Source: Allodiplogaster sudhausi (lineage: Eukaryota > Nematoda > Chromadorea > Rhabditida > Diplogasteridae). From it: a stretch of 64,000 bases of DNA. Location: assembly GCA_945643635.1 (NCBI GenBank), contig CALZFC010000027.1, positions 3,498,501-3,562,500 on the forward strand, given 5' to 3'. The notes beneath the pieces were generated by a model. The model made no database searches. It saw only the letters and a list, made by a program, of their open reading frames with translations, and was not told where the DNA came from. Both the position numbers and the translations under genes were made by a program. This document shows positions 52,601 through 64,000 of the stretch, piece after piece. The stretch's first letter is position 1. Every line of letters begins with the position of its first letter.

Positions 52601-55600
52601 GAAAAGGATTAAGAGATAAAATTTGAGAAAAGGATCTTGCGTTCGGGGGAATCGAACCCCCGTCGAATGCTTGGAAGGCATCCATGCTGACCATTACACC
52701 ACGAACGCACATTTGCAAGATCATCTAAACTCTTTCACGACTCTGCAGAGCAGGAAAAGGATTAAGAGATAAAATTTGAGAAAAGGATCTTGCGTTCGGG
52801 GGGAATCGAACCCCCGTCGAATGCTTGGAAGGCATCCATGCTGACCATTACACCACGAACGCACATTTGCAAGATCATCTAAACTCTTTCACGACTCTGC
52901 AGAACAGGAAAAGGATTAAGAGATAAAATTTGAGAAAAGGATCTTGCGTTCGGGGGGAATCGAACCCCCGTCGAATGCTTGGAAGGCATCCATGCTGACC
53001 ATTACACCACGAACGCACATTTGCAAGATCATCTAAACTCTTTTACGACTCTGCAGAACAGGAAAAGGATTAAGAGATAAAATTTGAGAAAAGGATCTTG
53101 CGTTCGGGGGGAATCGAACCCCCGTCGAATGCTTGGAAGGCATCCATGCTGACCATTACACCACGAACGCACATTTGCAAGATCATCTAAACTCTTTCAC
53201 GACTCTGCAGAACAGGAAAAGGATTAAGAGATAAAATTTGAGAAAAGGATCTTGCGTTCGGGGGGAATCGAACCCCCGTCGAATGCTTGGAAGGCATCCA
53301 TGCTGACCATTACACCACGAACGCACATTTGCAAGATCATCTAAACTCTTTCACGACTCTGCAGAGCAGGAAAAGGATTAAGAGATAAAATTTGAGAAAA
53401 GGATCTTGCGTTCGGGGGGAATCGAACCCCCGTCGAATGCTTGGAAGGCATCCATGCTGACCATTACACCACGAACGCACATTTGCAAGATCATCTAAAC
53501 TCTTTTACGACTCTGCAGAACAGGAAAAGGATTAAGAGATAAAATTTGAGAAAAGGATCTTGCGTTCGGGGGGAATCGAACCCCCGTCGAATGCTTGGAA
53601 GGCATCCATGCTGACCATTACACCACGAACGCACATTTGCAAGATCATCTAAACTCTTTCACGACTCTGCAGAGCAGGAAAAGGATTAAGAGATAAAATT
53701 TGAGAAAAGGATCTTGCGTTCGGGGGGAATCGAACCCCCGTCGAATGCTTGGAAGGCATCCATGCTGACCATTACACCACGAACGCACATTTGCAAGATC
53801 ATCTAAACTCTTTCACGACTCTGCAGAGCAGGAAAAGGATTAAGAGATAAAATTTGAGAAAAGGATCTTGCGTTCGGGGGGAATCGAACCCCCGTCGAAT
53901 GCTTGGAAGGCATCCATGCTGACCATTACACCACGAACGCACATTTGCAAGATCATCTAAACTCTTTTACGACTCTGCAGAACAGGAAAAGGATTAAGAG
54001 ATAAAATTTGAGAAAAGGATCTTGCGTTCGGGGGGAATCGAACCCCCGTCGAATGCTTGGAAGGCATCCATGCTGACCATTACACCACGAACGCACATTT
54101 GCAAGATCATCTAAACTCTTTCACGGCTCTGCAGAGCAGGAAAAGGATTAAGAGATAAAATTTGAGAAAAGGATCTTGCGTTCGGGGGGAATCGAACCCC
54201 CGTCGAATGCTTGGAAGGCATCCATGCTGACCATTACACCACGAACGCACATTTACAAGATCATCTAAACTCTTTCACGGCTCTGCAGAACAGGAAAAGG
54301 ATTAAGAGATAAAATTTGAGAAAAGGATCTTGCGTTCGGGGGGAATCGAACCCCCGTCGAATGCTTGGAAGGCATCCATGCTGACCATTACACCACGAAC
54401 GCACATTTGCAAGATCATCTAAACTCTTTCACGGCTCTGCAGAGCAGGAAAAGGATTAAGAGATAAAATTTGAGAAAAGGATCTTGCGTTCGGGGGGAAT
54501 CGAACCCCCGTCGAATGCTTGGAAGGCATCCATGCTGACCATTACACCACGAACGCACATTTGCAAGATCATCTAAACTCTTTCACGACTCTGCAGAGCA
54601 GGAAAAGGATTAAGAGATAAAATTTGAGAAAAGGATCTTGCGTTCGGGGGGAATCGAACCCCCGTCGAATGCTTGGAAGGCATCCATGCTGACCATTACA
54701 CCACGAACGCACATTTGCAAGATCATCTAAACTCTTTTACGACTCTGCAGAACAGGAAAAGGATTAAGAGATAAAATTTGAGAAAAGGATCTTGCGTTCG
54801 GGGGGAATCGAACCCCCGTCGAATGCTTGGAAGGCATCCATGCTGACCATTACACCACGAACGCACATTTGCAAGATCATCTAAACTCTTTCACGACTCT
54901 GCAGAGCAGGAAAAGGATTAAGAGATAAAATTTGAGAAAAGGATCTTGCGTTCGGGGGGAATCGAACCCCCGTCGAATGCTTGGAAGGCATCCATGCTGA
55001 CCATTACACCACGAACGCACATTTACAAGATCATCTAAACTCTTTCACGACTCTGCAGAACAGGAAAAGGATTAAGAGATAAAATTTGAGAAAAGGATCT
55101 TGCGTTCGGGGGGAATCGAACCCCCGTCGAATGCTTGGAAGGCATCCATGCTGACCATTACACCACGAACGCACATTTGCAAGATCATCTAAACTCTTTC
55201 ACGACTCTGCAGAGCAGGAAAAGGATTAAGAGATAAAATTTGAGAAAAGGATCTTGCGTTCGGGGGGAATCGAACCCCCGTCGAATGCTTGGAAGGCATC
55301 CATGCTGACCATTACACCACGAACGCACATTTGCAAGATCATCTAAACTCTTTTACGACTCTGCAGAACAGGAAAAGGATTAAGAGATAAAATTTGAGAA
55401 AAGGATCTTGCGTTCGGGGGGAATCGAACCCCCGTCGAATGCTTGGAAGGCATCCATGCTGACCATTACACCACGAACGCACATTTGCAAGATCATCTAA
55501 ACTCTTTCACGACTCTGCAGAGCAGGAAAAGGATTAAGAGATAAAATTTGAGAAAAGGATCTTGCGTTCGGGGGGAATCGAACCCCCGTCGAATGCTTGG

Positions 55601-56579
55601 AAGGCATCCATGCTGACCATTACACCACGAACGCACATTTGCAAGATCATCTAAACTCTTTCACGACTCTGCAGAGCAGGAAAAGGATTAAGAGATAAAA
55701 TTTGAGAAAAGGATCTTGCGTTCGGGGGGAATCGAACCCCCGTCGAATGCTTGGAAGGCATCCATGCTGACCATTACACCACGAACGCACATTTGCAAGA
55801 TCATCTAAACTCTTTTACGACTCTGCAGAACAGGAAAAGGATTAAGAGATAAAATTTGAGAAAAGGATCTTGCGTTCGGGGGGAATCGAACCCCCGTCGA
55901 ATGCTTGGAAGGCATCCATGCTGACCATTACACCACGAACGCACATTTGCAAGATCATCTAAACTCTTTCACGACTCTGCAGAGCAGGAAAAGGATTAAG
56001 AGATAAAATTTGAGAAAAGGATCTTGCGTTCGGGGGGAATCGAACCCCCGTCGAATGCTTGGAAGGCATCCATGCTGACCATTACACCACGAACGCACAT
56101 TTACAAGATCATCTAAACTCTTTCACGGCTCTGCAGAACAGGAAAAGGATTAAGAGATAAAATTTGAGAAAAGGATCTTGCGTTCGGGGGGAATCGAACC
56201 CCCGTCGAATGCTTGGAAGGCATCCATGCTGACCATTACACCACGAACGCACATTTGCAAGATCATCTAAACTCTTTCACGGCTCTGCAGAGCAGGAAAA
56301 GGATTAAGAGATAAAATTTGAGAAAAGGATCTTGCGTTCGGGGGGAATCGAACCCCCGTCGAATGCTTGGAAGGCATCCATGCTGACCATTACACCACGA
56401 ACGCACATTTGCAAGATCATCTAAACTCTTTCACGACTCTGCAGAGCAGGAAAAGGATTAAGAGATAAAATTTGAGAAAAGGATCTTGCGTTCGGGGGGA
56501 ATCGAACCCCCGTCGAATGCTTGGAAGGCATCCATGCTGACCATTACACCACGAACGCACATTTGCAAGATCATCTAAA

Positions 56580-59500
56580 CTCTTTTACGACTCTGCAGAA
56601 CATGGAAAAGGATTAAGAGATAAAATTTGAGAAAAGGATCTTGCGTTCGGGGGGAATCGAACCACCGTCGAATGCTTGGAAGGCATCCATGCTGACCATT
56701 ACACCACGAACGCACATTTACAAGATCATCTAAACTCTTTCACGGCTCTGCAGAACAGGAAAAGGATTAAGAGATAAAATTTGAGAAAAGGATCTTGCGT
56801 TCGGGGGGAATCGAACCCCCGTCGAATGCTTGGAAGGCATCCATGCTGACCATTACACCACGAACGCACATTTGCAAGATCATCTAAACTCTTTCACGAC
56901 TCTGCAGAGCAGGAAAAGGATTAAGAGATAAAATTTGAGAAAAGGATCTTGCGTTCGGAGGGAATCGAACCCCCGTCGAATGCTTGGAAGGCATCCATGC
57001 TGACCATTACACCACGAACGCACATTTGCAAGATCATCTAAACTCTTTTACGACTCTGCAGAACAGGAAAAGGATTAAGAGATAAAATTTGAGAAAAGGA
57101 TCTTGCGTTCGGGTTGAATCGAACCCCCGTCGAATGCTTGGAAGGCATCCATGCTGACCATTACACCACGAACGCACATTTACAAGATCATCTAAACTCT
57201 TTCACGACTCTGCAGAGCAGGAAAAGGATTAAGAGATAAAATTTGAGAAAAGGATCTTGCGTTCGGGGGGAATCGAACCCCCGTCGAATGCTTGGAAGGC
57301 ATCCATGCTGACCATTACACCACGAACGCACATTTACAAGATCATCTAAACTCTTTCACGGCTCTGCAGAACAGGAAAAGGATTAAGAGATAAAATTTGA
57401 GAAAAGGATCTTGCGTTCGGGGGGAATCGAACCCCCGTCGAATGCTTGGAAGGCATCCATGCTGACCATTACACCACGAACGCACATTTACAAGATCATC
57501 TAAACTCTTTCACGACTCTGCAGAGCAGGAAAAGGATTAAGAGATAAAATTTGAGAAAAGGATCTTGCGTTCGGGGGGAATCGAACCCCCGTCGAATGCT
57601 TGGAAGGCATCCATGCTGACCATTACACCACGAACGCACATTTATAAGATCATCTAAACTCTTTCACGGCTCTGCAGAACAGGAAAAGGATTAAGAGATA
57701 AAATTTGAGAAAAGGATCTTGCGTTCGGGGAGAATCGAACCCCCGTCGAATGCTTGGAAGGCATCCATGCTGACCATTACACCACGAACGCACATTTACA
57801 AGATCATCTAAACTCTTTCACGACTCTGCAGAGCAGGAAAAGGATTAAGAGATAAAATTTGAGAAAAGGATCTTGCGTTCGGGGGAATCGAACCCCCGTC
57901 GAATGCTTGGAAGGCATCCATGCTGACCATTACACCACGAACGCACATTTACAAGATCATCTAAACTCTTTCACGGCTCTGCAGAACAGGAAAAGGATTA
58001 AGAGATAAAATTTGAGAAAAGGATCTTGCGTTCGGGGGGAATCGAACCCCCGTCGAATGCTTGGAAGGCATCCATGCTGACCATTACACCACGAACGCAC
58101 ATTTGCAAGATCATCTAAACTCTTTCACGACTCTGCAGAGCAGGAAAAGGATTAAGAGATAAAATTTGAGAAAAGGATCTTGCGTTCGGGGGAATCGAAC
58201 CCCCGTCGAATGCTTGGAAGGCATCCATGCTGACCATTACACCACGAAAGCACATTTGCAAGATCATCTAAACTCTTTTACGACTCTGCAGAACAGGAAA
58301 AGGATTAAGAGATAAAATTTGAGAAAAGGATCTTGCGTTCGGGGGAATCGAACCCCCGTCGAATGCTTGGAAGGCATCCATGCTGACCATTACACCACGA
58401 ACGCACATTTACAAGATCATCTAAACTCTTTCACGACTCTGCAGAGCAGGAAATGGATTAACGTAAGAGATAAGATTTGAGAAAAGGATCTTGCGTTCGG
58501 TGGGGAATCGAACCCCCGTCGAATGCTTGGAAGGCATCCATGCTGACCATTACACCATGAACGCACATTTACAAGATCATCTAAACTCTTTCACGGCTCT
58601 GCAGAACAGGAAAAGGATTAAGACATAAAATTTGAGAAAAGGATCTTGCGTTCGGGTTGAATCGAACCCCCGTCGAATGCTTGGAAGGCATCCATGCTGA
58701 CCATTACACCACGAACGCACATTTACAAGATCATCTAAACTCTTTCACGACTCTGCAGAGCAGGAAAAGGATTAACGTAAGAGATAAGATTTGAGAAAAG
58801 GATCATGCGTTCGGTGGGGAATCGAACCCCCGTCGAATGCTTGGAAGACATCCATGCTGACCATTACACCACGAACGCACATTTATAAGATCATCTAAAC
58901 TCTTTCACGGCTCTGCAGAACAGGAAAAGGATTAAGAGATAAAATTTGAGAAAAGGATCTTGCGTTCGGGGAGAATCGAACCCCCGTCGAATGCTTGGAA
59001 GGCATCCATGCTGACCATTACACCACGAACGCACATTTACAAGATCATCTAAACTATTTCACGACTCTGCAGAGCAGGAAAAGGACTAAGAGATAAAATT
59101 TGGAAAAGGATCTTGCGTTCGGGGGGAATCGAACCACCGTCGAATGCTTGGAAGGCATCCATGCTGACCATTACACCACGAACGCACATTTACAAGATCA
59201 TCTAAACTCTTTCACGGCTCTGCAGAACAGGAAAAGGATTAAGAGATAAAATTTGAGAAAAGGATCTTGCGTTCGGGGGGAATCGAACCCCCGTCGAATG
59301 CTTGGAAGGCATCCATGCTGACCATTACACCACGAACGGACATTTGCAAGATCATCTAAACTCTTTCACGACTCTGCAGAGCAGGAAAAGGATTAAGAGA
59401 TAAAATTTGAGAAAAGGATCTTGTGTTCGGAGGGAATCGAACCCCCGTAGAATGCTTGGAAGGCATCCATGCTGACCATTACACCACGAAAGCACATTTG

Positions 59501-62500
59501 CAAGATCATCTAAACTCTTTTACGACTCTGCAGAACAGGAAAAGGATTAAGACATAAAATTTGAGAAAAGGATCTTGCGTTCGGGTTGAATCGAACCCCC
59601 GAAGAATGCTTGGAAGGCATCCATGCTGACCATTACACCACGAACGCACATTTACAAGATCATCTAAACTCTTTCACGACTCTGTAGAGCAGGAAATGGA
59701 TTAACGTAAGAGATAAGATTTGAGAAAAGGATCATGCGTTCGGTGGGGAATCGAACCCCCGTCGAATGCTTGGAAGACATCCATGCTGACGATTACACCA
59801 TGAACGCACATTTACAAGATCATCTAAACTCTTTCACGGCTCTGCAGAACAGGAAAAGGATTAAGACATAAAATTTGAGAAAAGGATCTTGCGTTCGGGT
59901 TGAATCGAACCCCCGTAGAATGCTTGGAAGGCATCCATGCTGACCATTACACCACGAACGCACATTTACAAGATCATCTAAACTCTTTCACGACTCTGTA
60001 GAGCAGGAAAAGGATTAACGTAAGAGATAAGATTTGAGAAAAGGATCATGCGTTCGGTGGGGAATCGAACCCCCGTCGAATCCTTGGAAGACATCCATGC
60101 TGACCATTACACCACGAACGCACATTTATAAGATCATCTAAACTCTTTCACGGCTCTGCAGAACAGGAAAAGGATTAAGAGATAAAATTTGAGAAAAGGA
60201 TCTTGCGTTCGGGGAGAATCGAACCCCCGTCGAATGCTTGGAAGGCATCCATGCTGACCATTACACCACGAACGCACATTTACAAGATCATCTAAACTAT
60301 TTCACGACTCTGCAGAGCAGGAAAAGGACTAAGAGATAAAATTTGGGAAAAGGATCTTGCGTTCGGGGGGAATCGAACCCCCGTCGAATGCTTGGAAGGC
60401 ATCCATGCTGACCATTACACCACGAACGCACATTTACTAGATCATCTAAACTCTTTCACGACTCTGCAGAGCAGGAAAATTACTAAGAGATAAATTTTGG
60501 GAAAAGGATCTTGCGTTCGGGGGGAATCGAACCCCCGTCGAATGCTTGGAAGGCATCCATGCTGACCATTACACCACGAACGCACATTTACTAGATCATC
60601 TAAACTCTTTCACGACTCTGCAGAGCAGGAAAATTACTAAGAGATAAATTTTGGGAAAAGGATCTTGCGTTCGGGGGGAATCGAACCCCCGTCGAATGCT
60701 TGGAAGGCATCCATGCTGACCATTACACCACGAACGAACATTTGCAAGATCATCTAAACTCTTTTACGACTCTGCAGAACATGAAAAGGATTAAGAGATA
60801 AAATTTGAGAAAAGGATCTTGCGTTCGGGGGGAATCGAACCACCGTCGAATGCTTGGAAGGCATCCATGCTGACCATTACACCACGAACGAACATTTGCA
60901 AGATCATCTAAACTCTTTTACGACTCTGCAGAACATGAAAAGGATTAAGAGATAAAATTTGAGAAAAGGATCTTGCGTTCGGGGGGAATCGAACCACCGT
61001 CGAATGCTTGGAAGGCATCCATGCTGACCATTACACCACGAACGCACATTTACAAGATCATCTAAACTCTTTCACGGCTCTGCAGAACAGGAAAAGGATT
61101 AAGAGATAAAATTTGAGAAAAGGATCTTGCGTTCGGGGGGAATCGAACCCCCGTCGAATGCTTGGAAGGCATCCATGCTGACCATTACACCACGAACGCA
61201 CATTTGCAAGATCATCTAAACTCTTTCACGACTCTGCAGAGCAGGAAAAGGATTAAGAGATAAAATTTGAGAAATGGATCTTGTGTTCGGAGGGAATCGA
61301 ACCCCCGTAGAATGCTTGGAAGGCATCCATGCTGACCATTACACCACGAAAGCACATTTGCAAGATCATCTAAACTCTTTTACGACTCTGCAGAACAGGA
61401 AAAGGATTAAGACATAAAATTTGAGAAAAGGATCTTGCGTTCGGGTTGAATCGAACCCCCGTCGAATGCTTGGAAGGCATCCATGCTGACCATTACACCA
61501 CGAACGCACATTTACAAGATCATCTAAACTATTTCACGACTCTGCAGAGCAGGAAAAGGACTAAGAGATAAAATTTGGGAAAAGGATCTTGCGTTCGGGG
61601 GGAATCGAACCCCCGTCGAATGCTTGGAAGGCATCCATGCTGACCATTACACCACGAACGCACATTTACTAGATCATCTAAACTCTTTCACGACTCTGCA
61701 GAGCAGGAAAATTACTAAGAGATAAATTTTGGGAAAAGGATCTTGCGTTCGGGGGGAATCGAACCCCCGTCGAATGCTTGGAAGGCATCCATGCTGACCA
61801 TTACACCACGAACGCACATTTACAAGATCATCTAAACTCTTTCACGGCTCTGCAGAACAGGAAAAGGATTAAGACATAAAATTTGAGAAAAGGATCTTGC
61901 GTTCGGGGGGAATCGAACCCCCGTCGAATGCTTGGAAGGCATCCATGCTGACCATTACACCACGAACGCACATTTACAAGATCATCTAAACTCTTTCACG
62001 ACTCTGTAGAGCAGGAAAAGGATTAACGTAAGAGATAAGATTTGAGAAAAGGATCATGCGTTCGGTGGGGAATCGAACACCCGTCGAATGCTTGGAAGAC
62101 ATCCATGCTGACCATTACACCACGAACGCACATTTACAAGATCATCTAAAGTCTTTCACGGCTCTGCAGAACAGGAAAAGGATTAAGAGATAAAATTTGA
62201 GAAAAGGATCTTGCGTTCGGGGGGAATCGAACCCCCGTCGAATGCTTGGAAGGCATCCATGCTGACCATTACACCACGAACGCACATTTACAAGATCATC
62301 TAAACTATTTCACGACTCTGCAGAGCAGGAAAAGGACTAAGAGATAAAATTTGGGAAAAGGATCTTGCGTTCGGGGGGAATCGAACCCCCGTCGAATGCT
62401 TGGAAGGCATCCATGCTGACCATTACACCACGAACGCACATTTACTAGATCATCTAAACTCTTTCACGACTCTGCAGAGCAGGAAAAGGACTAAGAGATA

Positions 62501-63763
62501 AATTTTGGGAAAAGGATCTTGAGTTCGGGGGGAATCGAACCCCCGTCGAATGCTTGGAAGGCATCCATGCTGACCATTACACCACGAACGCACATTTACA
62601 AGATCATCTAAACTCTTTCACGGCTCTGCAGAACAGGAAAAGGATTAAGACATAAAATTTGAGAAAAGGATCTTGCGTTCGGGGGGAATCGAACCCCCGT
62701 CGAATGCTTGGAAGGCATCCATGCTGACCATTACACCACGAACGCACATTTACAAGATCATCTAAACTCTTTCACGACTCTGTAGAGCAGGAAAAGGATT
62801 AACGTAAGAGATAAGATTTGAGAAAAGGATCATGCATTCGGTGGGGAATCGAACACCCGTCGAATGCTTGGAAGACATCCATGCTGACCATTACACCACG
62901 AACGCACATTTACAAGATCATCTAAAGTCTTTCACGGCTCTGCAGAACAGGAAAAGGATTAAGAGATAAAATTTGAGAAAAGGATCTTGCGTTCGGGGGG
63001 AATCGAACCCCCGTCGAATGCTTGGAAGGCATCCATGCTGACCATTACACCACGAACGCACATTTACAAGATCATCTAAACTATTTCACGACTCTGCAGA
63101 GCAGGAAAAGGACTAAGAGATAAAATTTGGGAAAAGGATCTTGCGTTCGGGGGGAATCGAACCCCCGTCGAATGCTTGGAAGGCATCCATGCTGACCATT
63201 ACACCACGAACGCACATTTACTAGATCATCTAAACTCTTTCACGACTCTGCAGAGCAGGAAAAGGACTAAGAGATAAATTTTGGGAAAAGGATCTTGAGT
63301 TCGGGGGGAATCGAACCCCCGTCGAATGCTTGGAAGGCATCCATGCTGACCATTACACCACGAACGCACATTTACAAGATCATCTAAACTCTTTCACGGC
63401 TCTGCAGAACAGGAAAAGGATTAAGACATAAAATTTGAGAAAAGGATCTTGCGTTCGGGGGGAATCGAACCCCCGTCGAATGCTTGGAAGGCATCCATGC
63501 TGACCATTACACCACGAACGCACATTTACAAGATCATCTAAACTCTTTCACGACTCTGTAGAGCAGGAAAAGGATTAACGTAAGAGATAAGATTTGAGAA
63601 AAGGATCATGCGTTCGGTGGGGAATCGAACACCCGTCGAATGCTTGGAAGACATCCATGCTGACCATTACACCACGAACGCACATTTACAAGATCATCTA
63701 AACTCTTTCACGGCTCTGCAGAACAGGAAAAGGATTAAGAGATAAAATTTGAGGAAAGGATCT
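56580..63763 (-). repeat. Diverged right-hand part of the array with higher-order repeats
   Basis: Unit variants rise sharply here: TTTACAAG, TTTACTAG or TTTATAAG in the spacer, AAATTACTAAGAG, ACCACCG in the T stem, GGGTTGAATCG, and a 160-bp class with GATTAACGTAAGAG and CGGTGGGG. The long class recurs at about 58456, 58770, 59699, 60013, 62021, 62797 and 63573. Spacings show a 1243-bp (eight-unit) and a 776-bp (five-unit) higher-order repeat. Most copies still carry anticodon UCC. Confidence 0.9.
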
Positions 63764-63835
63764 TGCGTTCGGGGGGAATCGAACCCCCGTCGAATGCTTG
63801 GAAGGCATCCATGCTGACCATTACACCACGAACGC
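63764..63835 (-). tRNA. tRNA-Gly(UCC), canonical copy near right edge
   Basis: A 72-nt copy with the consensus body. The spacer to its right has the AAGATTATC variant otherwise seen near 12.7, 13.6 and 14.6 kb at the left side of the array. Confidence 0.95.
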
Positions 63836-63917
63836 ACATTTGCAAGATTATCTAAACTCTTTCACGGCTCTGCAGAGCAGGAAAAGGATTAAGAGATAAA
63901 ATTTGAGAAAAGGATCT

Positions 63918-63989
63918 TGCGTTCGGGGGGAATCGAACCCCCGTCGAATGCTTGGAAGGCATCCATGCTGACCATTACACCACGAACGC
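63918..63989 (-). tRNA. tRNA-Gly(UCC), last complete copy in window
   Basis: A full consensus copy, followed by the first 11 bp of the next spacer at the window end. The array therefore continues beyond 64,000. Confidence 0.95.
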
Positions 63990-64000
63990 ACATTTGCAAG

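Larger units (their letters stand above)
19200..56580 (-). tRNA. Block of near-identical tRNA-Gly(UCC) genes (~243 copies)
   Basis: The canonical gene folds as acceptor GCGTTCG/CGAACGC with discriminator A, D stem GTGT/GCAT, anticodon stem GATGC/GCATT with loop CTTCCAA (anticodon UCC, reading GGA), and T stem GGGGG/CCCCC around TTCGATT. Differences between copies are almost confined to the length of the G and C runs in the T arm and a few spacer bases. No CCA is encoded, as expected for a eukaryote, and no intron is present. Representative exact copies are listed separately. The count is the block length divided by about 154. Confidence 0.95.
11313..64000 (-). repeat. Tandem array of ~340 tRNA-Gly(UCC) units, 154 bp each
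   Basis: The basic unit is 154 bp: a 72-nt minus-strand tRNA-Gly(UCC) gene and an 82-bp spacer, always in the same orientation. Tracking unit starts from 11411 to 63918 gives about 340 copies. The array continues to the last base, so the right boundary is outside the window. Spacers differ at a handful of recurrent sites: CTTTCACG/CTTTTACG, CGACTC/CGGCTC, GAGCAGG/GAACAGG/GAACATG and TTTGCAAG/TTTACAAG/TTTACTAG. A CTGCAG hexamer sits in nearly every spacer. Unit length is mostly 154, often 153 or 152 from loss of a G or C in the T-arm runs, and 160 in a class with an ACGTA insertion near the right end. No other gene interrupts it. Confidence 0.98.

Noticed and set aside
11313..64000. CRISPR-like array of regular repeats
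   Set aside because: The repeat carries a full tRNA cloverleaf with A and B boxes, spacers are the same throughout rather than unique, and the surrounding genes are eukaryotic.

Overview
The window looks like nuclear DNA of a small metazoan, most likely a nematode. The three genes at the left have many short exons (64-240 nt) with short AT-rich introns and AG acceptors. Two start with signal peptides, one of those is a Thr-rich/Cys-rich secreted protein of a style common in nematodes, and the third is a four-TM membrane protein. The tRNA-Gly(UCC) body is typically animal. A diplogastrid such as Pristionchus is a guess from gene style only. No similarity search was possible.

Layout. From 1 to about 11.3 kb is ordinary gene-bearing DNA. 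A seven-exon plus-strand gene (1126-3724) encodes a secreted mucin-like, Cys-rich protein. A small plus-strand secreted-protein gene (6601-7197) has two possible 3' ends, one acidic and one cationic with six cysteines. A minus-strand gene (9266-11297, 5' end missing) encodes a four-TM, LAPTM4/5-like protein with a Gln-rich tail. Between them lie microsatellites, among them a (GA)n tract inside an intron of the first gene.

From about 11.3 kb to the window end (64,000) the sequence is one continuous head-to-tail array of a unit of 154 bp: one 72-nt tRNA-Gly(UCC) gene on the minus strand plus an 82-bp spacer. About 340 copies are present and the array runs off the right edge, so its true size is unknown but exceeds 52.6 kb. 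Most copies keep intact A and B boxes, a full cloverleaf and a T4 Pol III terminator 6 nt downstream, so each unit looks like an independent Pol III gene. Copies at both ends are more diverged and carry higher-order repeats of 6, 8 and 5 units. The centre (roughly 33-52 kb) is nearly uniform, as expected from unequal exchange and gene conversion.

How parts relate. The first visible exon of the LAPTM-like gene begins with a splice acceptor only about 15 bp from the degenerate edge of the array and lacks a start codon. So the array either lies inside a 5' intron of that gene, in the same transcriptional direction, or has cut the gene off from its 5' end. UCC-anticodon tRNA-Gly reads GGA, a favoured glycine codon in Caenorhabditis highly expressed genes such as collagens. 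That is a possible reason for amplification, but it is inference. Array length and homopolymer variants should be treated with care because long uniform arrays are hard to assemble.
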